64,000 nt of DNA from Acanthopleura granulata. Taxonomy: Eukaryota; Mollusca; Polyplacophora; Chitonida; Chitonidae. The stretch's first letter is position 1, and each line of letters begins with the position of its first letter. The stretch spans positions 62,001 to 126,000 of the forward strand of contig JABBOT010000040.1 of NCBI GenBank assembly GCA_016165875.1, given 5' to 3'. Below the pieces are notes generated by a model that was given only the letters and a program-made list of their open reading frames with translations, made no database searches and was not told the origin of the DNA. Made by a program: the position numbers and the translations under genes. Of the stretch, positions 21,590 through 33,390 are shown one piece after another.

Positions 21590-24500
21590 TTAGGTCGACG
21601 TTCTGCAGCAACGTCGGCTATGGCTGAAGAGGCACACTGCCGGACTTGCACTCTCTACCGCAGAGGTCGCAGGTGTGGTTGTGCCTTTCGTCGCGCTCGT
21701 CTCGTTTCGACAAGGTTGAGGATCATCTGATCGATGATCGTCTGTGTCGATATCCACCGCTCTCATGTTGCCTTTGCAAAAATCCTTGTAGCGCAGCTGT
21801 GGGCGGCCAACAGTCCTCTTGCCCGTACAGGATGTCTTTTGCGATTCGACGCCCTCCAAGCGGCAGACGTGGGCTAGCCAATGCGGTCTGCGCTGTCTGA
21901 GCAGTGTGTACATGGTGGGGAGGGTGATGCGGGGCTGGACCTCTGAGTTTGTCACTCTGTCCCTCAAAGTGACGCCAAGGATGCGGCGAATGCAACGGAT
22001 GTGAAAACTGTTCAGTTTCTGTTCTTGTTTGCTGAATGTGGTCCAGGTTTCGCTCCCATGTGTGGTGAATGCTGCAACATCAGCAAAAAGCATGTTTCTG
22101 ATAAGAGACTCTGGTTCTGGCTAACACGTGTGAGGTGGTAAAGTCATCCCTCTGACCTGGTGTGCAGAGATATTCCCTCGGCTGACGTCCCAAATACCTG
22201 CTTTAAAAGCGGGAAAAAGGAAGTTTCCGCTGCGGATTCTGAAAGGTCCGGAAGAGCTGCCATGAAATTCAACTGTCGCCTTCATATCTTCGTGAAAGGA
22301 TGTCATCGTGCTGAGAAGTTTTGGGGGCATCGAATCTTCAACAGTATTTGGAAGATACCATCCTGGCTGACCCGATCAAAAGCCATGGTCGATGAAAGCG
22401 ACGTACCGAGGCGTGTTCGTGCTCTCTGTGTTTCACCTGCAGTTGGTGGAGGGAGGAACTCATATCCACAGTGGATCTTTCGGCTCGGAAGCCACACTGG
22501 CACTCAGGGTAAACATTATCAGCCAGTTTTTGACGGCAGGTCAGAAGGACTCTGGCAAAGATTGTCAACAATGCTCAGAAGGGAGATGCCCCTGTAGGTG
22601 TTGCAGTCGTTCCTTTCACCCTTGCACTTGTACAGAGTGACAATTCTGCCATCTCTCATGCCCTGTGGTACGGCTCCCTCAATCCAGCACTTGCACAGGT
22701 CGTCGTGGAGGGGCGATAGGATGGGGGTGTCTCAGTGCTTGAGAAGGTCTGGGGGATTCCATCGTTGCCTGGGGTTTTAGTTGGGATAAGCTGTTGATGA
22801 CTTTGCTGAGTCCTGCTACAGTTGGCTCGGAGGCCAGTTCAGTCATAACTGGAAGGCAATCAATTGCATCGACGGCTGATTCAGCATTCTCTCTAGAGTA
22901 GAGCTCTGAGTAGTGTTCAACCTATCTCACCACCTGCTTGCCTCTGTCATTTATCACTTCCCCACGGGGGTATTTCAGGGGTGCTGTTCTTTGATAGCAT
23001 CGTACATCCCCCGGCTGTTACCAATATCAGCTGCGCTCTGAATGTCTTCACTCACTTGGAGCCAGTAGTCATTAGCGCAGCCCATTAGTAGTCATTGGGG
23101 TTTGCTCCTGGCAGCTCTCAGCACTTGAAGCGTTCTCTCGCTGGAAAATCGTTTGTGCTCTTTGAAAGCAGCGTGTTTGGCTTCGATAACAGGACTCATT
23201 TCACTGGATGTGGCGTCGAATCAATTATTGTTATTGTGAATCGTCCTGAAAAGATTGTGAAGGCGGTTTTGTGGATAGTGTCCCGAAGATGTTCCCATGT
23301 CTCAGGAAAAGGGTAGCCAGACTGAACAGTGGTTAGTGAATCCTGAAAGACTGTGGCAAACTGCTTGACTTTCTCTCAGAAACGCATCTGCAGATGTGGA
23401 TGCCTGGTTTTCCATCTGGCTTGGCTATGTAGTGCTATTCCGGTATTAGCCTTATCTTGCAACAGACCAAGGAGTCGTCAGTGTCGCAGGCTGCACTGTG
23501 GTATGATCGAGTGAGGAGCACATGCTTGAGGGAAGGGCGTCTTGACCACGAATAGGTCGAGGTGGTGCCAGTGCCTCAACAAACCTTGTGTTGGGGTTGG
23601 GTCTGAGTAATACACAGATTGTCGTAACAACAGAGCTCTAGAAGGCCCTATCCGTTTTCATTAATCTTGCCAAATCCAAACTGACCCAGGCAAGTGGGCC
23701 AGGAGTCGTGGTAAGCACCCCCTCTGGCCTTGAAATCACCAAGAAGAACAAGCTGGTCCTGATTCGGGATATCCCTGCTGATGGCACGAAGGCTTGCATA
23801 AAATATATCTTTTGCCTCTGCTTTAGAAGTCAAGGTTGGTAAGCAGGCGCTGACAAGAGTAAATACTGCGTCTTTCGAGGTGTGGAGGCGAAAAGTCAGC
23901 AGCCTTTCAGTGCCATTTTCTAATGATTCAACCACCCTCAGCAAGTGACTGCAAAACCGACCTCTTATTCTCTGAGTTCCTCAGGTTGTTTCCCTTGCCA
24001 AAAGAATGTGTAGTCTTTTTCCTTCAATGTCCCTGTGCCTGCAAGGCGCGTTTCCTGTAGAGCGGCATTGTCCACTTGTAATCACTTCAACTGGTTGTTG
24101 ATAATAGGTGTTTTTCGGGCTGCACCTATGTTCTGAAGGTTGTCGTCCAGTCGCGCAGTCATGGTCCTGATATTCCAACCTCCCAGCTTAGGAGCTGGTC
24201 TCTTTGTGTTTTGTTTTATTTGTTTCTTGCTTGGTGCGGAGTTTTCAGTCTGCTTGTCGAGGGGGAATCTCTAATCCCCGTGCACCCAATGAGGAAGGCA
24301 GACTGTGGCGGGATGTCACCTGATTGGCCGCTGGCTACCCAGCTTGAAGCGGCCTCTAGCTGTACAGCGGGATCAGAAGATCCCTCTCACCCTGGCGCCT
24401 CGCTCTACGCCAGTCGAGATGAGGGTTATAACCCGTAAACTGCTGTTTCCCGTGTTGGTTGTACGTTGTTAGGCTGGTCTGAAGTGTGCCCTCCAGGACG

Positions 24501-24670
24501 CAAGCCGGGGCAGAAGTATATGGAAGACCAGTTATTGCCCATTCAGCAGGTTCTCCCTCTCCACGTTGCCGATGAATCCAACGGAACGGCAAAGGCCGAT
24601 ACAGGCTGGAACCAGGAACGCCTCAAGAGTTGCCGAAACATAGCTGAGCACAGCAGTGAACCGCCTTAGG
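21590..24670 (-). mobile_element. Degenerate non-LTR retrotransposon (LINE), reverse strand
   Basis: Read on the minus strand from about 24670: a 5' region, then an APE-type endonuclease start near 24185-23985 (WNIRTMTAR, ALQETRLAGTG-like and FFWQG pieces) and a later endonuclease block at 23944-23648 (QLVLLGDFKAR, DSWPTCLGQFGFGKINENG). Reverse-transcriptase pieces at 22571-22338 (PECQCGFRAERSTVDM) follow, then the C-terminal segment 22093-21590 (GSETWTTFSKQEQKLNSFH, CIRRILGVT, MYTLLRQRR, TVGRPQLRYKDFCK). These are typical of the LINE proteins often mis-annotated as craniofacial development protein 2-like. Several frameshifts and stops make it inactive. It lies antisense in the gene A intron between EGF exons 7 and 8. 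Confidence 0.85.
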
Positions 24671-25034
24671 GACTCCTTCATAACTCTTTCATTTACTCTT
24701 ATGCATGCAAGAACTTAATATGTAAGTTTTCACAAATTTCTCGACAATCCAATTACACAGTTTACTTCACTATTTTGACATGATTTTAACAGATAATAGC
24801 CATATTGACTGTTTTCGCTGATTAATGCCTATGTCTTAACACGGTCTTAGTCACTCCTGACGGGGGTGATTTTTTTGGTGCTGCCCTATTTGTAAGGATA
24901 AAATTATAGGCGTAGCTGTCGATAGATCAGTTAATGGCAAACTCAGTTCCTTAACAACATGGTCATGTACTACGGGTATTTTGATTGATTAAATTAGCAA
25001 TAATTCGACAATACTGATTTGTTTGAACTATCAG
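24671..25034. other. Intronic remainder before EGF exon 8
   Basis: AT-rich, with no coding content recognised. It ends in a weak polypyrimidine tract and the acceptor ATCAG. Confidence 0.5.
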
Positions 25035-25178
25035 CCTGCAGATCCCAGAGATGGGGTCGGAACTGTGAAGAGATCTGTGGGCAGTGTCATGGCAGAGCTG
25101 TCTGTGACGGAGTCACTGGGGAATGTCCCCCGGGAAATCCCCGCTGTACTACAGGATTCACGGGACTTCATTGTATAC
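25035..25178 (+). CDS. Gene A EGF-like exon 8
   Basis: Acceptor ACTATCAG ends at 25034 and the donor GTGAGT follows 25178. It is 144 bases, phase 1-1: CRSQRWGRNCEEICGQCHGR, then AVCDGVTGEC, GNPRCTTGFTGLHC. It has the same eight-Cys plan as the array exons but is clearly older: different intron sequence, no unit repeats around it, and it lacks the SAGYKG wording. It was probably already a separate exon before the array expanded. The ORF in the overlapping frame at 25023-25247 is a shadow. Confidence 0.88.
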
Positions 25179-25740
25179 GTGAGTACACTGTTCTCAACTG
25201 CTTTTAAAACATTGCTGAAGATTAAGTTGATGCACAAAAGCAATTAGTCAACTGTGAGCTTTATTTAATGGATGAGGATTTTACGGACTTATTCTGCAGG
25301 TAGGAGAGGATTATATCCCTCTGTTTAAGGCGAGCAGAGGGTTGGCAACAGTACTTCTGTATAATGTGTAAAGACCTATGCTTCGTGAAAAACAACCAGT
25401 TGCGTAAGGTGTAATAAAAGCGCAGGCACGTTTAGATCTAAATACCAAATTTAGTCTAAAGCACAAAAGATTCAACCTTATCTTGATTACCATGTTCAGT
25501 CTAGCCATATTTGTTGACTACTGGCCCTGTCGCGAATTATATCAAACCTCAGGTAAATCAAACTACTACATGTATTGCCGGACTCTTCAAACTTGTATTG
25601 ACGTTTAAGTCTGAAATTAAACCACATCGTAGCTTGTGATTCATTCTTTATGTATGAGAGTGCCTGGAGTAATGGGATATAAAATTACAAGCATGGAATA
25701 AAAATACATTTTCCATGGCAATTATCTTTTTTCATTTCAG

Positions 25741-25878
25741 CATGTGACGCTGGGAAATGGGGAAGTAATTGTTTGTTCACCTGCAGTGAGAACTGTGCCA
25801 TTCCCACATGTAACGTTACGACTGGTGTCTGTGAGGGAGGATGCAATTCTGGTTACACTGGGGGGCGATGTAACGCAG
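25741..25878 (+). CDS. Gene A EGF-like exon 9, membrane-proximal
   Basis: A strong acceptor (TTTTTTCATTTCAG) ends at 25740 and the donor GTAATA follows 25878. It is 138 bases, phase 1-1: CDAGKWGSNCLFTCSENC, then AIPTCNVTTGVC, GGCNSGYTGGRCNAG. This is a more canonical MEGF-like repeat, with one N-glycosylation sequon (NVT). It is too short to have been flagged as an ORF but is supported by splice sites, phase and Cys spacing. It splices in frame to the transmembrane exon (GCAG|CC). Confidence 0.85.
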
Positions 25879-25975
25879 GTAATATACGCATGGCCATAAC
25901 TATGTAGTCTCCTATAGTGAGAACTGTGGCTGAAACATCACCAATGTGGCGTTCAGCCATAATCATTCACTTATA

Positions 25976-26046
25976 CAGTGAGAACTTCGTCATTCCCACC
26001 TGTAACATTAGGACTGGTGTTTGTGAGTAAGGATGTAATCCTGACA
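25976..26046 (+). pseudogene. Partial duplicate of EGF exon 9
   Basis: About 70 bases downstream of exon 9 repeat its middle: AGTGAGAACTTCGTCATTCCCACC against AGTGAGAACTGTGCCATTCCCACA, continuing to GTTTGTGAGTAAGGATG. A TAA replaces a Gly codon and the start and donor are absent. A shorter echo (AGTGAGAACTGTGGC) lies at 25916-25931. Confidence 0.75.
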
Positions 26047-29000
26047 TCTTTCCAACCACAACAACATTTGCGCTTCCCTATAACTCAGGCCTAAATAATT
26101 TAACAGATTTTTTGCATATCAAATGGTGGTTTTGAGCACCAGTTCTTTTCTGTTTCTCCCTTTTATCGCACATTGTTGCCATATACAATCTAATTAATAA
26201 TGCATGATGTATGTAGACATTGGTATATGTTAGGTAGATAAGTAACCTTACAAATTAGCCGTAAAAAGCAGAGTTAGTGACAAGTGTCATGAAATGTGAC
26301 TTATTATGTTGACACCTAGACATTTTCCACTACCAGTAGGTTATTATCCTACTTTCCGATCGAATATTAGAATGTTGTTATAACAAGATAGGTTACACAT
26401 GCGACCAGTTGGGTCCAAGATTTGGCTCCGAATTGATAAATGCTGGTGCACCGATTGGGTAATACTGGTATTGGATAATATTGGTACACTGTAAATTTCC
26501 ATACTCTCATTTAACACTCGGTTAAAATGTATCAAAATTTTGTCTGCTTTAGATACACTTCAAACACTCCCCACCTCCAGGTTACCAAGGTGACAAAATG
26601 CTATTGCGTGTTATTCAGGTCATTTTTAAAGCTCAAAAAATAGTGATCAGGCTCATTTGATTTTTTGTTAACAAAAGTCCGGGCTATGTGTGATGGCTTG
26701 GCATACCTCCACGGGAAAGTTTGGGTATATTTATTTTAGGGCTAATAGTTGACAGATTTACTACATAAATAGTAGGAAAAACCAATGCGCTCGTGTAGTC
26801 TATAAGAAAACGGGGCTTTATCACCTTTATTGTATTCGGGCAAAGTTGTAAGAGTGTGAAAAATGATCTTAAGCTGTTTTCGTGAATATTTACCATGATT
26901 GATGCCCAAGCATTAGTCCCCTCCTCTCGCACTCACTCCCCATCCCACTTTTTCAAGTAGAATTTTCTTCAGAAACTTAAAAGGCTTAAGGTTTAACTTT
27001 CTTTGGCACAGGTAATTCCAAGATTGAATCTGTCTGATCAACAATGTCTTAGTGTGTATGTGTAAAGGCATAACAAGTTGTTTTTATCCCATTGTTTTCC
27101 AACGCCTACACTCGAGACTTACTTTAACATGTGCATCTAGCTATCTTCCACATGGAAAATGACTCAAAAAGCATTATATTTGCTGATAACATGTATTAAA
27201 TTATGTCTTAAAGTTAAGCTGCCTATCATATATGATACAGTTTGGTTGAATGTACTGTCTTTGTATAAGAATAAAATAAAGGGTCAATTTCTTGAATAAT
27301 TAGTGAGTGCATGTAGAACTTGGGGTATTAATAGCAGTTCTTACAAAGCTTCACTCCAGTTGATGAGAGGTGTCAAAGATTTAGTTTCTAATCACCACAA
27401 GTGTTTCATGTTGATGAAAAGCAGAATGGGCATTCATTTCTGCAGAATTTGTTTTCACAGGAAGGAATTTTATATTCCCCTCTCGACGAATCACTATTTC
27501 CAGTATACCAAAAGTATCATCCTGGGAGGGCACACAGATACAGCCGTCAAATTTTTTCTTTTCCCCTGAGGGATGTGATATTTTGGTTTGAATGCCAGCA
27601 TTATCTAATGACATTATTGACACCAAATTGAGACACCTTGCTCATCTTATACGATACACATGCGCAATTCGACCAGTTGGGTCCAAGATTTTTGTTCCGA
27701 ATTGATAGCGCTGGATCACTCATTGGATAATTCTGCCACACAGACAGTCTGGGTTGTAAATACACAATAAATTTCTACAGAGTCATATTACACCCAGTTG
27801 AAATATATGAGAGTTTTGTCTCCTGTGGATACAGCTTGTTTGACTGGCATTTAGAAGTAAGTATGGAAGTATTTTGGACAAGTCTTTCTTATGCATATAC
27901 AAATTCTTGGTTTATTAACACAATGTAGTTACTAACATTGGTATCAAGTGAGTGACATCGTAACATCAATACTCTTAAATATAACAACTAGAGATACAAA
28001 TGTCAACAAGTAGAACAAGGGGCGCATCTGATTAAACAGTACTCAGAGGATTAAGAGGTAACTGAATTAGGCTCGGTGGGGCTCCAAGTCATTTAGGAGG
28101 ACTAACAGATCATAATGTTAGTGGAGGTAAATGCCTTGATCTGTGTTGGGGCGAGGCTTTAATCTCTTGACAGGTTTTAATGTTTACCTTTTTGAGATTT
28201 AGTTTGATCCTAGCACTTTGAGACATCCTTATGTTTGAGCTAAACAAATAACTGTACTTTACTTCGGGCGAATAATTGATAAGGTACATATTACATGTAT
28301 GTGAATATAAGACCAATTCACACAACAACAACGATTTGGCGTTGTAACAGCTAATAATAATTGCATTTTCCATCTTCTCAATGTGAAGGTATAATGTATT
28401 TATTCGAGTGATTGGGCAAAATTATGTCCTCGGCGGAACACACCATCTCGTTATAACTCATCCCGTGCGCATTACAATGTATAGCCATCATTGCAGATCG
28501 CAAGTGACAATACACAATCACTAGCAACGTCTTCCATACAACAGCCTCTCTCTCTCGGTTGCGGATATGCCTCCATATATATTCGGTACTGAATCGACTA
28601 GAAACTTTTGGAGGAAATAACATCATCATTACGATGTTGATCTATCATGGAAGGTTGGTCACAAAATAGCTCAAGACCTGTTTGACACGGGTATGGGATA
28701 AAACACCTACAGTGTGTGGCAGGCTAAGATTGACTGCATGGTATATCGTCACTTCATCTGGCTTCGCTTTAACACATCTAGCACTGCACACTATTTATAG
28801 ATGTAAGAGGCCATTCCCATTCCGTACGCATTATGGTTCTTGACGAGAACTGAACTGGTGACGATCGTATCTGGATGTGACGCTGTTGTCTCAAGGAAGC
28901 CGGTTAAAAATGTTCAGTTGGTCCCATTAATCATTTTTTCTACAGAGCACGGAAATTTGATACGTATTGATTGTTTCATTAAGTGCCTTTTTGGATGAAC

Positions 29001-29054
29001 ATGTGTGGAACGACTAAGTTAAGTTGAATGGCATTTTTCTCACAATTGTTTCAG
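26047..29054. other. Gene A intron with internal duplication
   Basis: No exon found. About 26385-26565 and 27650-27835 are diverged direct copies (both contain GACCAGTTGGGTCCAAGATTT and a CCGAATTGATA block). The rest is AT-rich. ORFs at 26684-26932 and 28110-28629 have no recognisable content. Confidence 0.5.
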
Positions 29055-29145
29055 CCCAGGTGATCGACTACACTCCTGTGATCATCGGCTGTGTGGTCAG
29101 CGTCATTGTGGCAGCCGCTATAATTACAACCGTGGTTCTGGTCGT
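29055..29145 (+). CDS. Gene A transmembrane exon
   Basis: Acceptor TTGTTTCAG ends at 29054 and the donor GTAAGT follows 29145. It is 91 bases, entering in phase 1 and leaving in phase 2. It reads AQVIDYTPVIIGCVVSVIVA and then AAIITTVVLVV, a single hydrophobic helix of about 23-25 residues between a polar stalk and basic residues at the start of the next exon (RRYMACFRRRR). That gives a type I orientation with the EGF modules outside. The exon has no paralogue elsewhere in the window. Confidence 0.85.
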
Positions 29146-29356
29146 GTAAGTTTAGCGCGAATCCCAAGTTCCTATTTGTCATTCTTGTACTTAAGCATCA
29201 GTAGTGTTAATTTTAATACATACGTCATTTGTGCCTTCATGCTGTCATACTTCTTTGCAAAAGAGATGGCACTGCTAAATAATAGTACGCTCATAATGGT
29301 ATAAACAACTGATATGTTGGCATTTTTGTTTTATTGAAACTCCGTGAAATTGTTAG

Positions 29357-29615
29357 GAGGTACATGGCTTGTTTCAGAAGAAGACGCCAGTCTGGTTCCC
29401 CACAGGAAGCTGCGACCTCAGTCAGGAACACCGGCGCTACCCAAGAGGTTCCCCACCCTGAGTTACCCAATGATGGACGTGACTCCTCCCCGAACACGTA
29501 CTACAACATGGCGGCCCTTGAGGAGAATCCTTATGAAGCTGTCACCGAGAAGCAGTACGACAAGGTCCGCTTATCCCGACTGGACACGGACACCAACTAC
29601 ACCAATCTAAGCTGA
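29357..29615 (+). CDS. Gene A cytoplasmic tail, terminal exon
   Basis: The acceptor TTGTTAG ends at 29356, phase 2, matching the transmembrane exon. The stop is TGA at 29613-29615. It encodes a basic juxtamembrane stretch (RRYMACFRRRRQ), a Pro/Ser/Gly-rich linker, and a Tyr cluster: TYYNM (YxxM type), NPYEAV, KQYDKV and NYTNL (YxxV/YxxL type). Spaced YxxL/V and YxxM motifs are the usual phosphotyrosine docking code of engulfment receptors such as Draper/CED-1/MEGF10. This suggests SH2-protein recruitment, which is inference. The ORF called from 29334 starts on a TTG inside the intron and is not the real start; the overlapping frame at 29344 is a shadow. All gene A exons in the window sum to 511 codons plus stop. 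Confidence 0.85.
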
Positions 29616-32420
29616 AGAGCCTACACTGTTAAAGATTGGCGACAACTAAACACTGACAAAAGGGAGTTCGTGAAAACACCATTGACAGGTGGCCAGAATT
29701 TAGCAAAAGCGTTTATGAACATCGCGTCTTCAAATATTTTAAGTGGGTCCGTTTTATATTCTCTAGAAAAAACGTAGCCCATACAAAGCAATAAGCCCTG
29801 AAAACAAATGCCATGTCGTCGCCGTCTCATTTAGACATATTACTTTACCTTCAACTTCCCTATTTCGCACATTTTTCTTAAAGTAAGACAACAAATGGTA
29901 TAGCCATCGTCGTTTCGGACGAAGCGTGGAAACGGACGTAATTGGGTAGAGACATTTTGTCTAACATGCTTTGTAACTCCCTTCAGTCATCGTTTAATCT
30001 GGCATTCATATGAGACAATGCGATACACCATGGCTGAGAAACCGGAAACATGATGACATGTCAATCGTGCCCCAAGTATATATGACTTGAAAACAAAAGA
30101 AGGTGCACGTACGTCAGCGGATACAGACCCATTCTCGGGTGTTGTTTTTTTTTGTTTTTTTTTTTAGAATATCACCATTCGATGATTTTTTAGATGTTGT
30201 CTTACACAGCTGTCAGAAGAGGCCAACATTTTATTGAGCCGGTGCTGCCTAATTGACGTAAATCGGGCCCCCGGTTCTTTAACGATATCTAGCCCACCGG
30301 TATTCGTCTTGCTTTTTGTGCATCAAAAATCTGCACATGGTGGCATACTGACAGCTCTTTGTTTTCGTTCGTGTACTAAGAAAACAAGGGGCACCAGCCA
30401 ACCGTCCGTAATCGAGTTAAATTCTTATCCGTGGGTCCTACATAACTCTTGTTATTTATATTCAGCAGATAGAATGGTAAGGAATTGAAGTCCCAATTCA
30501 TGATATATCCGCTAAACCTACGTTCTGATTCGTCAAAATTATTTTCACAGTTACGCACCTTCTTAAAGGGAGATATTTATTATTTGCGAGTGAGTCTGTG
30601 TTATGACCTACCTTAACTTAGTTGTTTTGGATTCTGTGCTGGGGATATTCGATACTGGGATATCGAGTAACCTAGTAGGTCTCGTCATTTGAATTTCAAG
30701 TTTCGATTTTCGTTAATGATAAGGAATGCGCATTACTTCTCGTCGAAACAGCCAACCTATGAAAAAGGAGCATGCTATTACTAAAACCATCTCCTAATGA
30801 TGATATGGCTGGCTTTTTCCATTTAGAATACTATTATTTCTATAGTATGGACGCATAAAAAGTATGATGGGACAGACGGTAAAAAATGTTCAAATTGGCA
30901 GACAGCATTATAGTGGGAGAAAACCGGCGGGAACCCGGGAGAAAACCAACGATCATTCGTAGGTTGTTTCCAGGCGTTTCTAGACGAAGGTAACCTGAAC
31001 TGAACTCATGTCAAACGCATTGATGAGCGCGCTAACCCTTCAGCTAGGCAAGCCTTAGCAGAGAAATTAAAAGTAAAGTTACAAGAATAGAAGCTTGCAC
31101 CAGTGTATTTTTTCTGTAGCAGAACTCTGAGTTAGCAGAGAAAAAATGGTGCCAGGTGCATTCGTTCAGAGTGAGGTGACAAAATCGAAAAGAAAACCCC
31201 CCTTCATGTATTTAAAAATTGCACAGAATAGGAGTGAAGAAAAAGATAGATGGTAATTTTTTAAAAGAAAAATATGAATGTATTAAAACTTCAACAGAAT
31301 TCAAAGAACAGCCGTATTTACTTGCAGCCATTTCTTCACTGCTTTATTTTTATGTAAAGATTTCAAAACGATATATATTTAAGAAATACACACTAGAGAA
31401 AGTTGTAAAATATTAAATTATATTATCTTTGTTGTTCAGTATCAGTTGTGAAAGTCAAAAGTTGGACAAGAAACACCAGTGTTTATCTCATATATATTGA
31501 GTATGAATTGAAGATATTTTATATATTATCAAAAAATATCGCCATTTTTCGAGAGGTAATACATAACAGTTTTTAAACTTACGTTCATCATGTCGCGAAT
31601 AGGTTAGGGTTCCCAACATGGAAGCCAGATTAGGTCATCGTTGGAGAACTTTTGAACAAGTTCTAGACGGAATCCAATGGTCAATCAAGTTTCAGGAAAT
31701 TGTTAACTATACTAAACAGGTCCAATTGTTTGTCGATTTGATCTGAAGCTGAACCTGCAAAACAACATTTTATTAAATGGGACAATTTTTGGAATGTGAC
31801 AATTTTTGTTACACGAGTCCGACGGCGTCACAGACGAAAGAAGAAACAAGACTCAAATTGATGTCCTTGGCTATTGGCCAAACAGTGGGACAAAGAAAAA
31901 AAAATCGTGTAAATAGCTGGAAAATCGGACCATGATGCAAACTGATCTGTTGTTTTGTACAACTGCACAGAACAGAGCACGTTTAATGTAATGAAATACA
32001 TCCGGCCTTCAGTAATAACAATATACGTCCCAACTCTTTATTATTCCTAGCAAAAAGAATACGCTATGGTTCCACAAGACTGATCCTATGATCTCTATCT
32101 TCCAGTCTTTGAAAGAAATTGCCTCAAAATCACAGACCAATTAATATTTGTGTCTCAAATAGGTTGGACAAGGCTGTTGAAGGCTATCTTCCAGTATGAT
32201 TATTGATGTTTTATAGCCATGGACATTATTTTACAGGATTAGTATTGCCGGAAGATCTATTTACACACATCTTTTGTGTGTAAAGGTTCAGAGACTAAGC
32301 TATCTAATGGTATCCCCTTTCTTCGCCTGTCTGAGGCCTTCCATACTGTAAGTCACTCTGTCCTCTCTGAGAAGCCCTTTAGATATGGAATCTTTGAAAC
32401 TGCCGACAATATGTAAAGAA
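29616..32420. other. Gene A 3' flank and intergenic DNA
   Basis: No gene recognised. It presumably starts with the 3'UTR; I find no clear AATAAA close to the stop. It includes a T-rich stretch at about 30143-30165 and a reverse SINE-1 fragment at 30885-30990. ORFs at 30234-30488 and 31219-31416 have no supporting features. Confidence 0.45.
30885..30990 (-). mobile_element. SINE-1 fragment, reverse
   Basis: GACAGCATTATAGTGGGAGAAAACC ... CAACGATCATTCGTAGGTTG is the reverse complement of the SINE-1 body (CAACCTGCGGATGGTCGTTGG, GGTTTCCTCCCACCATAATGCTG), quite diverged. Confidence 0.6.
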
Positions 32421-32631
32421 TATATGTCAAAATACAAATCTCATGTCTTACTTCAGAAATACTACAAACCATTGAAGTTTATGAAATGCTGAAACATTTT
32501 GATCAGCGAAAGGCTTGTGGTTCTGGTTTGTGTGATGATTAAAGCTTAACCACTCTAATGTTACATCCATGTTTAAATTTAGGGACAAATTCAACCTCTG
32601 TAATTATATCTCAGTGGTGCCTAAAAATAAT

Positions 32632-32656
32632 GATATTATAATAATAATAATAATGT
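32632..32656. repeat. (ATA)n microsatellite
   Basis: TATTATAATAATAATAATAATG tract inside the RT relic. Confidence 0.85.
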
Positions 32657-32941
32657 TATATTAGACTGAAGTCCATAAAATAAATACGAAACAGGATATA
32701 AAAACTAAATAAAGGAAGAATCAGGAGAAATACATATCTGATTCAGGATATCAAAAAAACTCACAGTGGCTTTTGCCAGTAGGCATTCAATGCCGACTCC
32801 ATTCTTACATCATTATATAAAGTTTTTGTTATTCATAACAAAATGCACGCATTTACTGAGACTCATTTGTCAGAGTTACACCACGGCTTTAGTAAAGGCA
32901 TTTCCTTGTGTACCACAATGTATTTTTATATCTTACATTGC

Positions 32942-33037
32942 TTTTCGCTCGGATTCATCTCGCCATAATGCTGGCCGTCGTCCTATAAGTGAAATATTCT
33001 TGAACATTGCGTAAAACACCATTCAAATCAATGAATA
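32942..33037 (+). mobile_element. SINE-1 3' end fragment
   Basis: CTCGCCATAATGCTGGCCGTCGTCCTATAAGTGAAATATTCTTG to CGTAAAACACCATTCAAATCAATGAA, matching the last third of SINE-1. Confidence 0.75.
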
Positions 33038-33194
33038 ACATACATTACTCTCCTCATACAATCAGAAGGTTCAGGGAAACAATTCTCTGACCAAACTATT
33101 TTGCATTCACCGTGAGCTATATCAACTCAGATCAGATTGTATCAGAATCACATATCACTAATGTTGTAAATCATGAGGAAGCTTCCCCTTACAC

Positions 33195-33390
33195 AAGAGT
33201 TCTGTTCGCGCTGTGAGTTCAGATCACGCTGGCTTCCTCTGCGGACGTAAATGGGAAGGTCTGCCAGCAACCTGCGGATGGTCATAGGTTTTCCCCGTGC
33301 TTTGACCGGTTTCCTCCCGCGATAATGGTGGCCGGCGTCGTACAAGTGAAATAGTCTTGAGTAAAACACCAATCAAATAAATAAATAAAT
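33195..33390 (+). mobile_element. SINE-1 copy lacking tRNA head
   Basis: From CTGTTCGCGCTGTGAGTTCAGATCACGCTGGCTTCCTC through GGAAGGTCTGCCAGCAACCTGCGGATGGTCATAGG to GTAAAACACCAATCAAATAAATAAATAAAT. It is absent from the duplicate at about 34730, so it was inserted after that duplication or lost there. Confidence 0.8.

Noticed and set aside
21646..21900. Plus-strand ORFs at 21646-24669
   Set aside because: They are antisense shadows of the reverse-strand LINE.
29334..29356. Upstream extension of the tail exon from a TTG codon
   Set aside because: Lies in the intron; the TTAG acceptor at 29356 gives the phase that matches the transmembrane exon.
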